Below are positions 54,619-64,000 of a stretch of DNA of 64,000 nucleotides, one piece after another. The DNA is from Tetragonia tetragonoides (lineage: Eukaryota > Streptophyta > Magnoliopsida > Caryophyllales > Aizoaceae), in the NCBI GenBank assembly GCA_038025085.1, contig CM076143.1, positions 15,423,501-15,487,500 of the forward strand, in the 5' to 3' direction. The position numbers and the translations under genes are program-made. Within the stretch, counting starts at the first letter, position 1. Every line of letters starts with the position of its first letter. The notes below the pieces were generated by a model. That model was not told the origin of the DNA. It was given only the letters and a program-made list of their open reading frames with translations, and ran no database searches.

Positions 54619-56368
54619 ATTTTCGGGAGATAGTCAAGCTAACGGCTATAAACAAGCGCTTTTTGGGAGGCAACCCAAACTTTTTATTTAGTTCTTTATA
54701 ATTTTCTTTTGGTTTATTTTCTCTTCTATTTATGTTTTGTTTTAGGCAACCAAGTGAGTAATCTAAGTATGTTTTTGCAGGATAAATCTTCTAAGGTGCA
54801 AGTGAGACGAGTAACACAAAGGCACATGTTTCTATTACATATAGCTTGATCTTGTGAGTATTGTTTACCACTTTTCCTTATTCATTGTTATTCAATACAT
54901 TGAGGACAATGCATGATTTAAGCATGGGGGAGTGGTATACATGTTTGCAATTTTAATACTTGGGTGCCTTAGATTTGCCTTTTCTATCTCGTTAATTTCA
55001 GTTGTGTTTTAGATTACAAAAACGAAACGAAAACAAGAAAAAGAAAGAAGAGACATGATCCTCCATTGATGATTTTTAGGAGGTTTCATGTTTAGTCATT
55101 TGGTAGAGGATTCGAAGAATGTGTTTGAAAAAAAAATTGTTTTCTAAATGAGTTTTGTGAATCTTTGAGAAAATCATAGCATGATTGTGCTTGCATTTTG
55201 ATGGTTTGTGGCTAGATAGATTGTTTCCCTCAAGCCTATTTGAAATATAAATTGGTAGACAAAAAGCGTGTGAGACTTTGAGCCATCAGACTGACACATT
55301 CATATCAGTCTATATATTTTTTTAGTGTGTGTATTTTCCTGTGAAGTGTATCTCTAGAACTTGCATATATTATCTTTGAGGCTACATCGACAATTGCATG
55401 CATTAATGTGACTGAGGCATTCTTTTGAATTTAGCTAAATAGCCAAAGACCTACCCTGTGGTTTATTTTGTCCTTTGTTCACCCATGTTGAGCTTTATTG
55501 GCCTTTGTCTTTTGTAAAACCCACATTACAAGCCTATGACCGAAACAAATTGTCCTTACCCAATTTAGAGCTAGTGGAGCATTGTGTTTCTTTTTAATTA
55601 TTGTGTGGATTGAGAATAAGCATGGGGCTATTTGAACATGAGTTGGCTTTGGTTGTAGTGGAACATTGTTTGCAGATTTCTTAAGAGAAGTTCCATTGTT
55701 ATCTTAAAAAAAAAAAAAAAAATAGAAAACAAAAGAGAAAATGAAATTAGAAATATGGTTTGAATAAAAAGAGTTTAAAGGTGTTCTATGTTGGATCTTT
55801 GTAATAGTTGCTCTTCAAAGTCGAGTAATGAGATTTGAGTTTGTTCTTAGAAGGTTGGAGAATTTTTGCTTGTTCCACTTTCTTCCTTAACTTTAAGCCT
55901 CATTACAACCCAATAAAGTTCTCATGATTTTTGTATGCATGTTGTCCTATAGTACTGGAGAATTGAGATGATGTGCAAGCTTATGGTAGATCACTCTCAC
56001 TGGGAAGAATTTGAGCGATATTTATAACCTTTCTAAACACATGAGTGTGAGTGTTCCACTTAACTAAAGTGAGTGTCTACTAATTTTGTCTCACTATGTT
56101 TGAGGGAGGGCAGGTGGTAAGATTGTGTTGTTCGACATGCTTCTACATGATATGCTATGAGGTTCGATTAGATTTGCTTTAATGATGATTTTCAACATTG
56201 ATTTTGATTGTGTTTTACTTGGTTGAATGACATTCTTCGAGGATTTTGCTAATTGATTGAGCTATGAGAGCCTCTACCTATGGGGGTGATCTCTTATTAC
56301 ATGCTTTCCATTTGCGTTTCATGTTTTATTTTGCTTGGGGACAAGCAATTGTCTAAGCATGGGGGAGT
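54619..56368 (+). other. non-coding internal region of the nested element
   Basis: No RT or integrase coding is seen. The sequence has the 'gaggacaatgcatgatttaa' and 'gcatgggggag' blocks common in the non-coding 3' internal part of such elements, and a poly-A run at 55706-55721. Confidence 0.6.
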
Positions 56369-57738
56369 TGATGAGTGAGGATTATATGTAATATTTATAA
56401 AGGAATTCACTCTAGATTTAATGTTTTATTTAGCTATTTTATATGTTTTTAAATGCATTATGTCTTTTAGTTCTTTTTTACTACTTTTGGTTGTGTTTAT
56501 ATTTAGGTAGTAGATTTTGGAGAATATTAGATGATGATTTGGAAGAGAATTCAATGTGTGAAGACTTGGTGCAGAGACATTAGCTTAAAGATGTTCAAAA
56601 CATCCTTTTAGAGAAAGACACGAGATATCCATGTCTTTTCTCATGAACACGAATTCGCACTTGTGGAGAAAATCAACCAAGGAGTAGCTGGAAAATATGC
56701 CTACAGCCGTAGACACGGGATGGTCATGTCCAAAGACACGATGGTGTCTTTTGGTCAGGAGCGCGCGGGCGTTTTTGCGAATTGGGCTTTAGTTTATTTT
56801 GCTTTCTTTTTCTTCCCATGACTTTATAAGGAGACTTTTAGGGTTTTTCCTGGGATCTATCTTTTGCCTCTCCTCTTTGGATACAACTTTGAATTGGAGG
56901 AGAAGAAAAAAAACAACAATTGTGAAGCAAAGATTGAAGATTTCATTCAAGCATTAGGTTTTTCTTGAACTTTAAATGTTTTGTTTAATTCTCTTGAATC
57001 ATTGTTGTTAGTTTTATTAATTATTATGAGCTAAACTTCTAAAAACTAGGGTTAAGGTGTAGCCATCCTTTTTAATGTAGTATTCTTAATATTTTAATTC
57101 CAAGAATTTTTTTTTTTTTTTTTTTTGCATGTGAGTTTATGTTGTTGTTCTTAATGCAATTGAAGGTTTCACCACCCTTTGATTTGATTTATTGTGAATG
57201 TATGAGACTGAGAAGTGATTATATGCACTAGTTCATAATAGCATAAACTGAGAATTGAACAAAATACTGAGAAGTACAAACGTGATTCTTGCAGTTATTT
57301 TGTTATAGGTTTTTATTGTTTTTAATGCTTCTTGAATTGTTTAAACCTATCTAGAGATAACATAGGTTAATAATTTAAGTTAGATTCAATATAGCTTGAG
57401 AAAGTATATTGAATAGTTAAGAAAAATCTTGCCTCATGTCATTAATTTCAACCTTGGGATTTATTTATCAGGGATCTACAGAGAATTGGATTGGTGAACC
57501 CAAAACCCTAGTGTTTTCCTCATATTGTTTGATTTGATTATTTACCCAATTGAATCTAGCTAGTTATTTTTAGTTTATTTGTCAATCCAACACCTTGAAT
57601 TCAGTTTTCTAGATAAAGTTAGGGTTTTCATTATTTTAGTACTTATTCATCCTAGTCCTCGTGGAAACGATATTTGACTTACTTTCTTTATTACTTGTGC
57701 AACTGGTACACTTGCCATAGTTTAGTTTTCACGCATCA
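56369..57738 (+). repeat. 3' LTR of the nested element
   Basis: 1370 bp, starting TGATGAGTGAGG and ending CACGCATCA. Its first ~52 bases match 53005-53056 with one difference ('aaagg' against 'aaaga'). Confidence 0.88.
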
Positions 57739-57743
57739 CAAGT

Positions 57744-58995
57744 ACTCTTGTGATGTTCCACATTCCCTTTTAATCCATTTCAAATGCCCGGGGTGCTCTT
57801 CCACTTAGGATAGAAATTTTCCCGTTTATTGAGGTAACTGAGTAGTGCTTCCAATTCTTGATGATGACTAATCATGATGTCGATGATGAGCGATGAGTAC
57901 TCTTGGAGACTAGACCTTCGGAGACAAGCACTATTGACCGTCACCCGAGTTGGGCGTAATGGACGAATGCAACTGCGAGGCCATAAATGGACGACCTTAG
58001 AACAATTTCTCCATGTTGAGCCTTTCTCCTCATAAAGCAAGTGATTTGAGCGATCTTGACTGACAAAATGGACGATCATAATTGGGAGATCGTAAATGGA
58101 CGACCTTGAGCTCTTCTCTTTCTTCTTTGAAGCTTTATCTTGGAGAGGCTTCTGAACTGGTCGGCCCTGATCTTTGGCAAGATGGACGACCATAAACATT
58201 GGATGTGCAAGCCCCTAGTATTTGGGCTAGTCAATTTGGAAAACATCTGTAGGAAATTAACCCACATGTTGACTGATCGCTGGTAGTACCCATTCTCCGA
58301 GGATAATTAAGCCCCAGCACTTAGGCGAATGAGTGAGGCCAACACGCTTGGGGATGAACCCATGTGTGGCAGATCACTAGATGAGCCCCTAGGCTGAGAG
58401 TGAGACCAACATGTTAGGGGGTGAACCCGTGTGTGGCGAATCACTAGATGAGCCCGTAGTTTGAGAGTGAGACCAACACGTTTGGGGGTGAACCCGTGTG
58501 TGGCGGATCATTAGATGAGCCCATAGGCTGAGAGGTAAAAAATGTCTAGTAGTTGGCTAGATATTCACACCATATATAGGATTAGATGATGTATTCAGAG
58601 TTACAATTCTAACTCAATGATGTGATCGTTTATTCTGACCGATCATTACATTTTTATCTAGGCAATCATTCCTCAGTGTTTTCATAAAGTGTTTTCTCTA
58701 AACACTGAACAAAACAGAAATTATTCATGCAAATTTTGTTGCAAAGTTCTCGTTGAGCATAATTATCACACCTTTACTGCCCATAACTTCTCGATAAAAT
58801 GAAGTATGGAACTTCCCCCGATCTTGTTCACTTGATTAGTTGCTCGTGCTTTCTTTGCATCTTCCGTTGAATGGTGAGTGATTTCTCATTGAATTTTCTT
58901 TTCTTAGCCTTGCCGAGCCCACAAATTTTCTTTACTTTGCTAAGCTCATAGTTCACATAGCTCTCTGAATGATGTCCTGGAGGTGAACGCTCGTC
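57744..58995 (-). other. internal, non-coding part of the gag-only element
   Basis: Continuation of the gag-only element beyond the nested insertion. It contains scattered 'ggacgacc' blocks and, at 58315-58545, a short tandem array described separately. A 139-codon minus frame (57780-58199) shows no recognisable domain. Confidence 0.5.
58315..58545. repeat. ~73-bp tandem repeat, about three copies
   Basis: Repeated text is 'gagtgagaccaacacgtttg' followed by 'ggggtgaacccgtgtgtggc' and 'ggatcactagatgagcccct'. It occurs three times with a few substitutions. Confidence 0.85.
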
Positions 58996-60369
58996 CTATA
59001 TAATCAGCGCCCCATCGTGGGCCTTTCTCTTTCTGGACTTTGGTACTCCAACAAAATCCGTTGCTGTGAGGTAGGCGTCTGCCTTCTGCATCAGGTATGC
59101 AAAGGAAGAGTTTGATTTATTTGCCAATGTGAACTTAAGATCTGTGTCTTGCAGACCATTCATAAATGCAATGTAAGCCGCCTCGTCGGAAAGATTGACA
59201 ACTTGATTGGCCTCATCATTGAATCTCTTGAGGTAGCTCCTCAAGTTTTCGTACTCTTTTTGAGCAACGCTCTGTAAGTGGACACTCGTCCTCTTCTTTT
59301 GCTTGTGGGTCATAAACCTGTTGGAGAACTCCTGGGCTAATTGATCAAAGTTGTAGATACTTACGGCTGGGAGGTTTTTGAGCCACCTCAAAGCTGTTCC
59401 AGTTAAGGTCGACTGGAAGTATCTACACCACACTGCATCACTAGCCTCTTGTAACATCATTCTTGATTCAAAGACGGCCAAGTAGTCGTACGGATCAGTC
59501 TTTCCTGCATAAGAAGCCATGGAGGGTACCTTAGGCTTTGGGGGCATTGGGGCATTCATGATCGCCCTGCTGAATGGTAGAGGCATTAGTGGGAGCCTAC
59601 CCGAGATAACATCATTAGGGCCCAAGCGTTCATTTAAGGGGCGACCATAATCTTCGTATTGTTCATCATTATCCTCATACCCCTCCTATCCATAGCCATA
59701 GTCGTCTTCATGATCTGAGTAAATCTGGAGATAAGAAGTCTTTAGAGGAGGTCGTTGGCCTTGTGACCTCAGTTTGGAGGATGCTTCAGATGTAAGGTGC
59801 ACTGAGTACTGACTGTCCGCCATATACGGTGTAGAATTTGATCTTGCTAAACGACTCTTCTGCTGATGGAGTAGCTTTTTGTTGTTCAAGTATTCTCTCG
59901 CATCTACCCTAGAATGGCCCCCTAGGAAGGGCGGGTACAAAGGTGGTAATTGGGGTGAGTTGAGGATCAACAGGCCTCTTACCCTCGCGTTTAGATAAAG
60001 GACGACCATGGGAGGGGTCGTTTGGGCGACCAGCCAATGTGTGGTCTTGGCGACCTCCCATGATGATATGTCCTCCCATGGACACATTGGTTTTTGGGCG
60101 ATCAGCCGTGGTGGGGGGTGGTGACCAGCAGTAGCTACCCTTGGGCGAGCAGCCGCTGCTTGGGCAAACTTCTGCGCCCCATTCCTCAGTTCTTTATGCA
60201 TGCACGCCATCATCATGGTCTGCATGCTCTGTAGATTAGTTTCGAGCTTCTGTTCTGTCACATAGTGACGAGAATGATCTCCCAATAAACGGGGAGTCTC
60301 CCTCGATTGCACAGACCTCCTAGTGGTCTCGTCCTCCAATATAAAACCGCCTTCCTCGAGGGTTGGCAT
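58996..60369 (-). pseudogene. gag of the gag-only retrotransposon, one stop codon
   Basis: Starts at an ATG at 60369 ('MPTLEEGGFILEDETTRRSV') about 110 bases inside the 5' LTR. It runs in one frame to 58996, interrupted only by a TAG at 59686-59688. The C-terminal half is a clear Ty3/gypsy gag domain: 'SYAGKTDPYDYLAVFESRMM', 'VWCRYFQSTLTGTALRWLKN', 'FDQLAQEFSNRF' and 'LRSYLKRFNDEANQVV', in the style of the Tat lineage. It is about 457 codons including the stop. Gag would form the particle that packages element RNA. No protease or polymerase follows. Confidence 0.88.
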
Positions 60370-60456
60370 GGTGTTTATCGGTTGAGGTTGGATTTAGAGA
60401 GGAGAATAGATCACGTATTCTCTAGATCAGATTTTGTAGACCATGCAGCCCATGCT

Positions 60457-60475
60457 CCCCACAGATGGCGCCAAA
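60457..60475 (-). other. primer-binding site of the gag-only element
   Basis: Directly inside the 5' LTR the minus strand reads TTGGCGCCATCTGTGGGG, the style of tRNA primer site common in plant Ty3/gypsy elements. It fixes the element orientation as minus. Confidence 0.75.
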
Positions 60476-60476
60476 C

Positions 60477-60943
60477 TGTTTTCGGGTTCTTTCTTGGGTC
60501 GACTATGAAGTATCAAGTATTGGGCGAGTAGCTCTGGCTGCAAATATCTACGAAGTGTTTGTTGGACCTGCAAAGAACAAAGTAACTGCCCCGGGGGGTT
60601 TTCCGGGAAAGGCCCCTCCGAAGGTCAAGTCAGCTCTCGCAGCCTGTCAGAATGACTGACTGTCTATTTATAGAAGACGTCAGTGGCAGGGTACGTAATT
60701 CCCTTACCCTGTCAGATGTCAGACAGAAACTTCCTGTGTTTTCCGTATTGGGCCTGCCAGATTCAATTTTCTGGCCCAGGATGGTCATAATAACGTGTTG
60801 GGTAAATACCTTCGGATTTTGGGGGTGTCAACTCTCTATGTTGACCGTCACGTGTCACTTTGTGATTGGTTGTTTGACTTGTTAACTTTTTCCAATGATG
60901 TGATGATGTGGGACCCGCAAAAGAAATATTTTGGATCCCAATA
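60477..60943 (-). repeat. 5' LTR of the gag-only element
   Basis: 467 bp, matching 49475-50002. On the minus strand it starts TATTGGGATCC, where the other LTR has TGTTGAGACCC, so its terminal TG has mutated. Confidence 0.9.
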
Positions 60944-60948
60944 TGTAG

Positions 60949-61220
60949 CCTTAGGGACCAAATTTAAGTTGGACGGTAAAGAATTCCTTAAATTTATATT
61001 AAAGCGATGTAAGAATAATCAAATGAAAGTACTTTTTTGGCTTTTAAAGACAAATTCAACAAAAGTGGTTAATTATAAGTTTACAACAATGCGGTTGATT
61101 ACAAATTCTCTGTCAATGTTTCCAAATTTTGATCACGAAAAGATAGTAAAATGACTAAGAACTTTGAGATGTGTGAGAGGGAGTATAACTCTAACGCTGA
61201 CTTGTTAAGTGCACCATTGC
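60949..61220. repeat. 3' flank of copy B, continuation of the duplication
   Basis: Resumes similarity to 26960-27207 behind copy A, for example 'caacaaaagtggttaatta' and 'gtgtgagagggagtataact'. It ends where the LINE tail begins in the A copy. Confidence 0.85.
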
Positions 61221-61965
61221 TTTGGCAGCATATTGACAAAACAAAATGTCTCTTAGAAGGCTGCCTCAATGTGAGGCCCCCTTTATAGCCAAACATGACA
61301 GAAACATGATGCCATTCTTGTTAGAGGGGTTTCCCCTTAAGGCCGCCTCATTCGAGTTTTTGTGTTGACCTAATAGGCATTTGCTCGACCATCCATATCT
61401 AATAGTAATATCCTCAACTACCGAGGCAATATTTGACAAAACTAGTTGTAATTGTGTTTTTCAAGAAAGGCAATGGCAAATGAGAAAATTTGACCCTCAC
61501 ACGAGCTATAAATTTTGAGTGAACATTTCTTTAGGTACTATTAAGGTTATGTTTGACAAAACTAGTATAGTTATATTTCTCAGGAAAGATGAGGGCAATG
61601 AGAAAGTTTGACCCCAAAGGAGTAATAACTTTGAGTGAGCGCTTCTTTGGACAGCGTTTAATTTTGGAGCTGTTGATGACCCCACCTTAAAAGTTGAAGT
61701 TCTTTTCAAAAGCTGGTCGTCCAAAGAGGACTTTTAAAAGCTTTTAGTGTGCCCAAAAGTCAAAACTCTCTCAAAAATTTCCAAAAGTTTTTAAAAGTTG
61801 CGTGCCAAACATTGACTAAATTAAGTGAATGAAATTAAAGTTGAAATTCATGCTATGTAGTAGTTTGTGGCAATATGCTTCAGTGACATCAAATTTGAAA
61901 CAAACAACAATTTGATCAATCTCAATACATAGAGTAGAATCTCAAAAGTATTACACCAGGTCAAT
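61221..61965. other. intergenic, non-coding
   Basis: No gene recognised. It includes a repeated 'tttgacaaaactagt' phrase (about 61433 and 61552). It probably includes the 3' untranslated region of the minus-strand methyltransferase ending at 61966. Confidence 0.45.
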
Positions 61966-63597
61966 TCAACAAAGACGTCTGCATATGAGAAGGCCATTGC
62001 CAATTGGTGCATGGCATATTTCAATGTTAGAATTTTCTGATATTGCATTAGTAAACTCGAGACAATATTGCGTAGGAAGTTTCTTGTGTTCTGGTATATC
62101 TTGCTCTAGCTTAGCCACATAACCTTCTTGCAAAGTGTTGTTAAAGCAAATCAATCCCCCTATCTTCACTAGCTTCACTAGCCTTTCGTAGTAGTTCATG
62201 TAATTAACAATATCAGCATTGACAAACGCAAAATCAAAGCTACCACTGTTTAATTTCTGCATGAGAATAACATTCACAATTAGAAAGAAAACAGCAATAA
62301 CATGTACAGTACTAGTACACTACATCTAATACAGGTCGCCTCATTGACAGGGTTTGGGAGGTTAAAACTCGTATATATTAAGTCCTACTAGCGCAAATGT
62401 GGCGAAATTAAATTAGTGAAGAGGTCAGGTTGTTTATGTTCCTGTTCCGTTTCCCTATACTTTTTATTTGTCTAGTATGTCTTGTGTGAGACAAAGTCAC
62501 AGAAAATAGGGTCGCTATTTAGAATTGTACAGGTTACTTATTATTATGAGTAATGATCCTTAATGCAGTAAAAAGTTATCATCATCTGATCACCAAATTA
62601 AAGAGTTGCAATATAATCGTCTTATATACTAGTTTTTGTGTTGTTATAAGGGACGTTGTTGTTACATATATATCTACATATGTACTACTAGTAACGATTG
62701 AAAGAAAAAATGTACTAGTAGTGCAAATGAAAGCTTACATCTTTGACGAATCGATCAAGAACAGGTAGGGCTTCCGAATCAACAAAGTTGATCTTGTGCG
62801 CAACACCAGCCTTTTCAATAAACAGCAAACCAATTTCGAATGACTTTTGGTCCGGATCAATGGCTACAATCTGTTTTGCAACAAAGAATGTAGAAAAGGG
62901 GCTTCAATTAGTTCATAACGTATGTATGAGATGTCAAGTGTTTATTGACAGTTGTTAGTGACAGTTGTTCTTAACATTTCTCATAAATTATTATAATATT
63001 TATTTTGATTGATTGTGAAACCAAAATTTACCTGACCATCTTCTGGAATAGTGAGGGCAGTCAAAATTGTAGAGTATCCAGTAGAAACTCCAATTTCAAT
63101 GGTTATCTTTGCGTCCACTAGCTTTAACAACATGCGCATATGTTGTCCTATAAGAGGACATGTAATGGACCTGAAACACATAACTCATGATCACCTTCTA
63201 AAATTTGTTTAATTTATTACATAAATTTTTCTTTTCTATCCAAAAAATTATTAACAAATAGTGTTTATTGACCTGGTAATAACATCAACCAAAAATTAGA
63301 GTATATTTTAGATTTCCTCTCATCAATTTTTACCACTTATTTTATCGGAATGTGTAACTCACTGTCATGTAACAAATGCGCGAAGGATTGAGATACGAGA
63401 TAATACAAAATATGTAGTGATCATTGCGGGCTTATTCGTTTTACCATTTGATCCATAATAGACTCTCAAATTCCTTAAAATTTAAACAAACAAATTTATA
63501 GATTATAGCAGACTTACAAAGATTGGTCAGTAGTAGCATCCCTCAAATCTTTCAAAGGTGCGGCCTCCCATGGATACACGCAGCTCTCCAGAATATA
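61966..63597 (-). CDS. CCoAOMT-like methyltransferase paralogue, partial (exons 2-5)
   Basis: Exons on the minus strand: 63597-63518, 63170-63032, 62870-62739, 62256-61966. All have GT/AG introns, and three of the four exon lengths (80, 132 and 291 bases) equal those of the paralogue at 17.9-19.7 kb. Exon 1 is not seen and should lie beyond the window edge. Seen: 'CVYPWEAAPLKDLRDATT', SAM motif 'IEIGVSTGYSTILTALTIPE', 'IVAIDPDQKSFEIG'. The metal site differs: 'FAFVNADIVNY' has Asn for the first Asp ligand and Ile for Lys, and 'ICFNNTLQEG' has Asn for the second Asp. The C-terminus ends 'GNGLLICRRLC'. The frame is open throughout, so it is an expressed-looking but biochemically altered family member rather than an obvious pseudogene. 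Confidence 0.85.
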
Positions 63598-63636
63598 CTG
63601 CACTCATTCATCACCCACGACGAAATTGCATTAACT

Positions 63637-63893
63637 AATACTCTCTCCGTTTTATGAAGATGTTTACATTTGCTTTTTCAGGGTCTCCAATGCACCACTT
63701 TGACCGTAGATAATTGTAATTATATGCATATATAGATTATAAAATTATAATTTTCCGAAAGTATTCTTTAAAATGAATCTAACAAGACCATTTTTACATT
63801 ATAAATACTTGTATTTTTTCACTAATTCATGGTCAAAGTTTGTGAACTTTGACCTTGAAAAATAAAGTGGAAACATCTTGATGAAACAGATTA
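63637..63893. mobile_element. Stowaway-like MITE, degenerate
   Basis: The left end 'ctctctccgttttatgaaga' with 'tgtttac' matches, inverted, the right end around 'gtggaaacatcttgatgaaacagat'. TA dinucleotides flank both ends. The internal layout (a 'ggtcaaagttt' block near the right side) is like the Stowaway element at 23.1 kb. It lies in intron 1 of the partial methyltransferase, or just upstream of it. Confidence 0.65.
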
Positions 63894-64000
63894 ATTAATG
63901 TTTTTATTACTATTATTTTTAGGATAACTAGCTAGTTAGATCCCCAATTTTTAGTTTGGTATGAGTTATGTTAGTAAATTGGAAGTAAATTAAAAATGGA

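Larger units (their letters stand above)
53005..57738 (+). mobile_element. nested gag-protease retrotransposon, 5' LTR truncated
   Basis: Inserted on the plus strand into the gag-only element, with a perfect 5-bp duplication 'caagt' (53000-53004 and 57739-57743). The 3' LTR (56369-57738) is complete, with TGATGAG...GCATCA ends. Only the first ~52 bases of the 5' LTR (53005-53056) are left, fused directly to the middle of gag. Gag end and protease are recognisable (53.06-54.62 kb), and no RT, RNase H or integrase follows. A purine tract 'agcatgggggag' precedes the 3' LTR. The protein style is Athila-like Ty3/gypsy. Several stops and frameshifts make it inactive. Confidence 0.88.
49475..60943 (-). 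mobile_element. non-autonomous gag-only Ty3/gypsy-type LTR retrotransposon
   Basis: LTRs at 49475-50002 and 60477-60943 are flanked by a perfect 5-bp duplication 'tgtag' (49470-49474 and 60944-60948). The unoccupied site is preserved at 26955-26959. Read on the minus strand, a primer-binding-type sequence (TTGGCGCCATCTGTGGGG) follows the 5' LTR and a purine tract (aaggggctaaa) precedes the 3' LTR. Only a gag gene is present. No protease, RT or integrase was found in the 6.8 kb of its own internal DNA, which instead holds long low-order repeats. This fits the TR-GAG class of non-autonomous elements that depend on helper enzymes. A second retrotransposon (53005-57738) sits inside. Confidence 0.88.

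Overview
The window is nuclear DNA of a flowering plant, most likely a eudicot. It has spliced genes with GT/AG introns, (TA)n and (GA)n microsatellites, Stowaway-type MITEs, several L1-type LINEs with plant-style RNase H domains, hAT debris and Ty3/gypsy LTR retrotransposons. A Caryophyllales origin is possible because one gene resembles the short Cys-rich knottin peptides known there, but this is a weak inference. No bacterial or organellar signature was seen.

Layout. 0.5-7.1 kb: an old LINE scrap and a nearly full-length but broken LINE, both on the minus strand. 8.0-15.25 kb: an intact seven-exon deoxyhypusine synthase gene (plus strand), with a hairpin MITE in intron 2 and an old LINE scrap in intron 3. 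15.3-17.9 kb: mostly non-coding, with one unrecognised coiled-coil ORF. 17.9-19.7 kb: a five-exon CCoAOMT-like O-methyltransferase (minus strand). 20-24 kb: non-coding with MITEs and a truncated LINE. 24-27.2 kb: a broken copy (copy A) of a small Cys-rich gene, interrupted by hAT transposase debris. 27.2-36 kb: a second broken LINE (minus) and further LINE debris (plus). 36.5-38.0 kb: a solo LTR with a perfect 5-bp target duplication. 38.26-49.15 kb: a two-exon gene for a secreted protein with two six-Cys-type modules (copy B). Its intron has been expanded to 10.4 kb by a complex element containing a large inverted repeat filled with a ~168-bp satellite that changes orientation once. 49.5-60.9 kb: a non-autonomous gag-only Ty3/gypsy-type retrotransposon (minus), into which a degenerate gag-protease retrotransposon (plus) has inserted. 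62.0-63.6 kb: a second CCoAOMT-like gene, cut by the window edge, that has lost two predicted metal-ligand residues.

How it fits together. Copies A and B of the Cys-rich gene share intron, exon and at least 0.8 kb of 3' flank, and each lies next to a CCoAOMT-like gene. The locus is therefore best read as an old tandem duplication of a methyltransferase/secreted-peptide pair, later inflated by transposons. Copy A serves as the empty-site reference that defines the insertions in copy B. The most unusual items are the two-module Cys-rich secreted protein, the giant satellite-filled foldback structure in its intron, and the metal-ligand-less methyltransferase.
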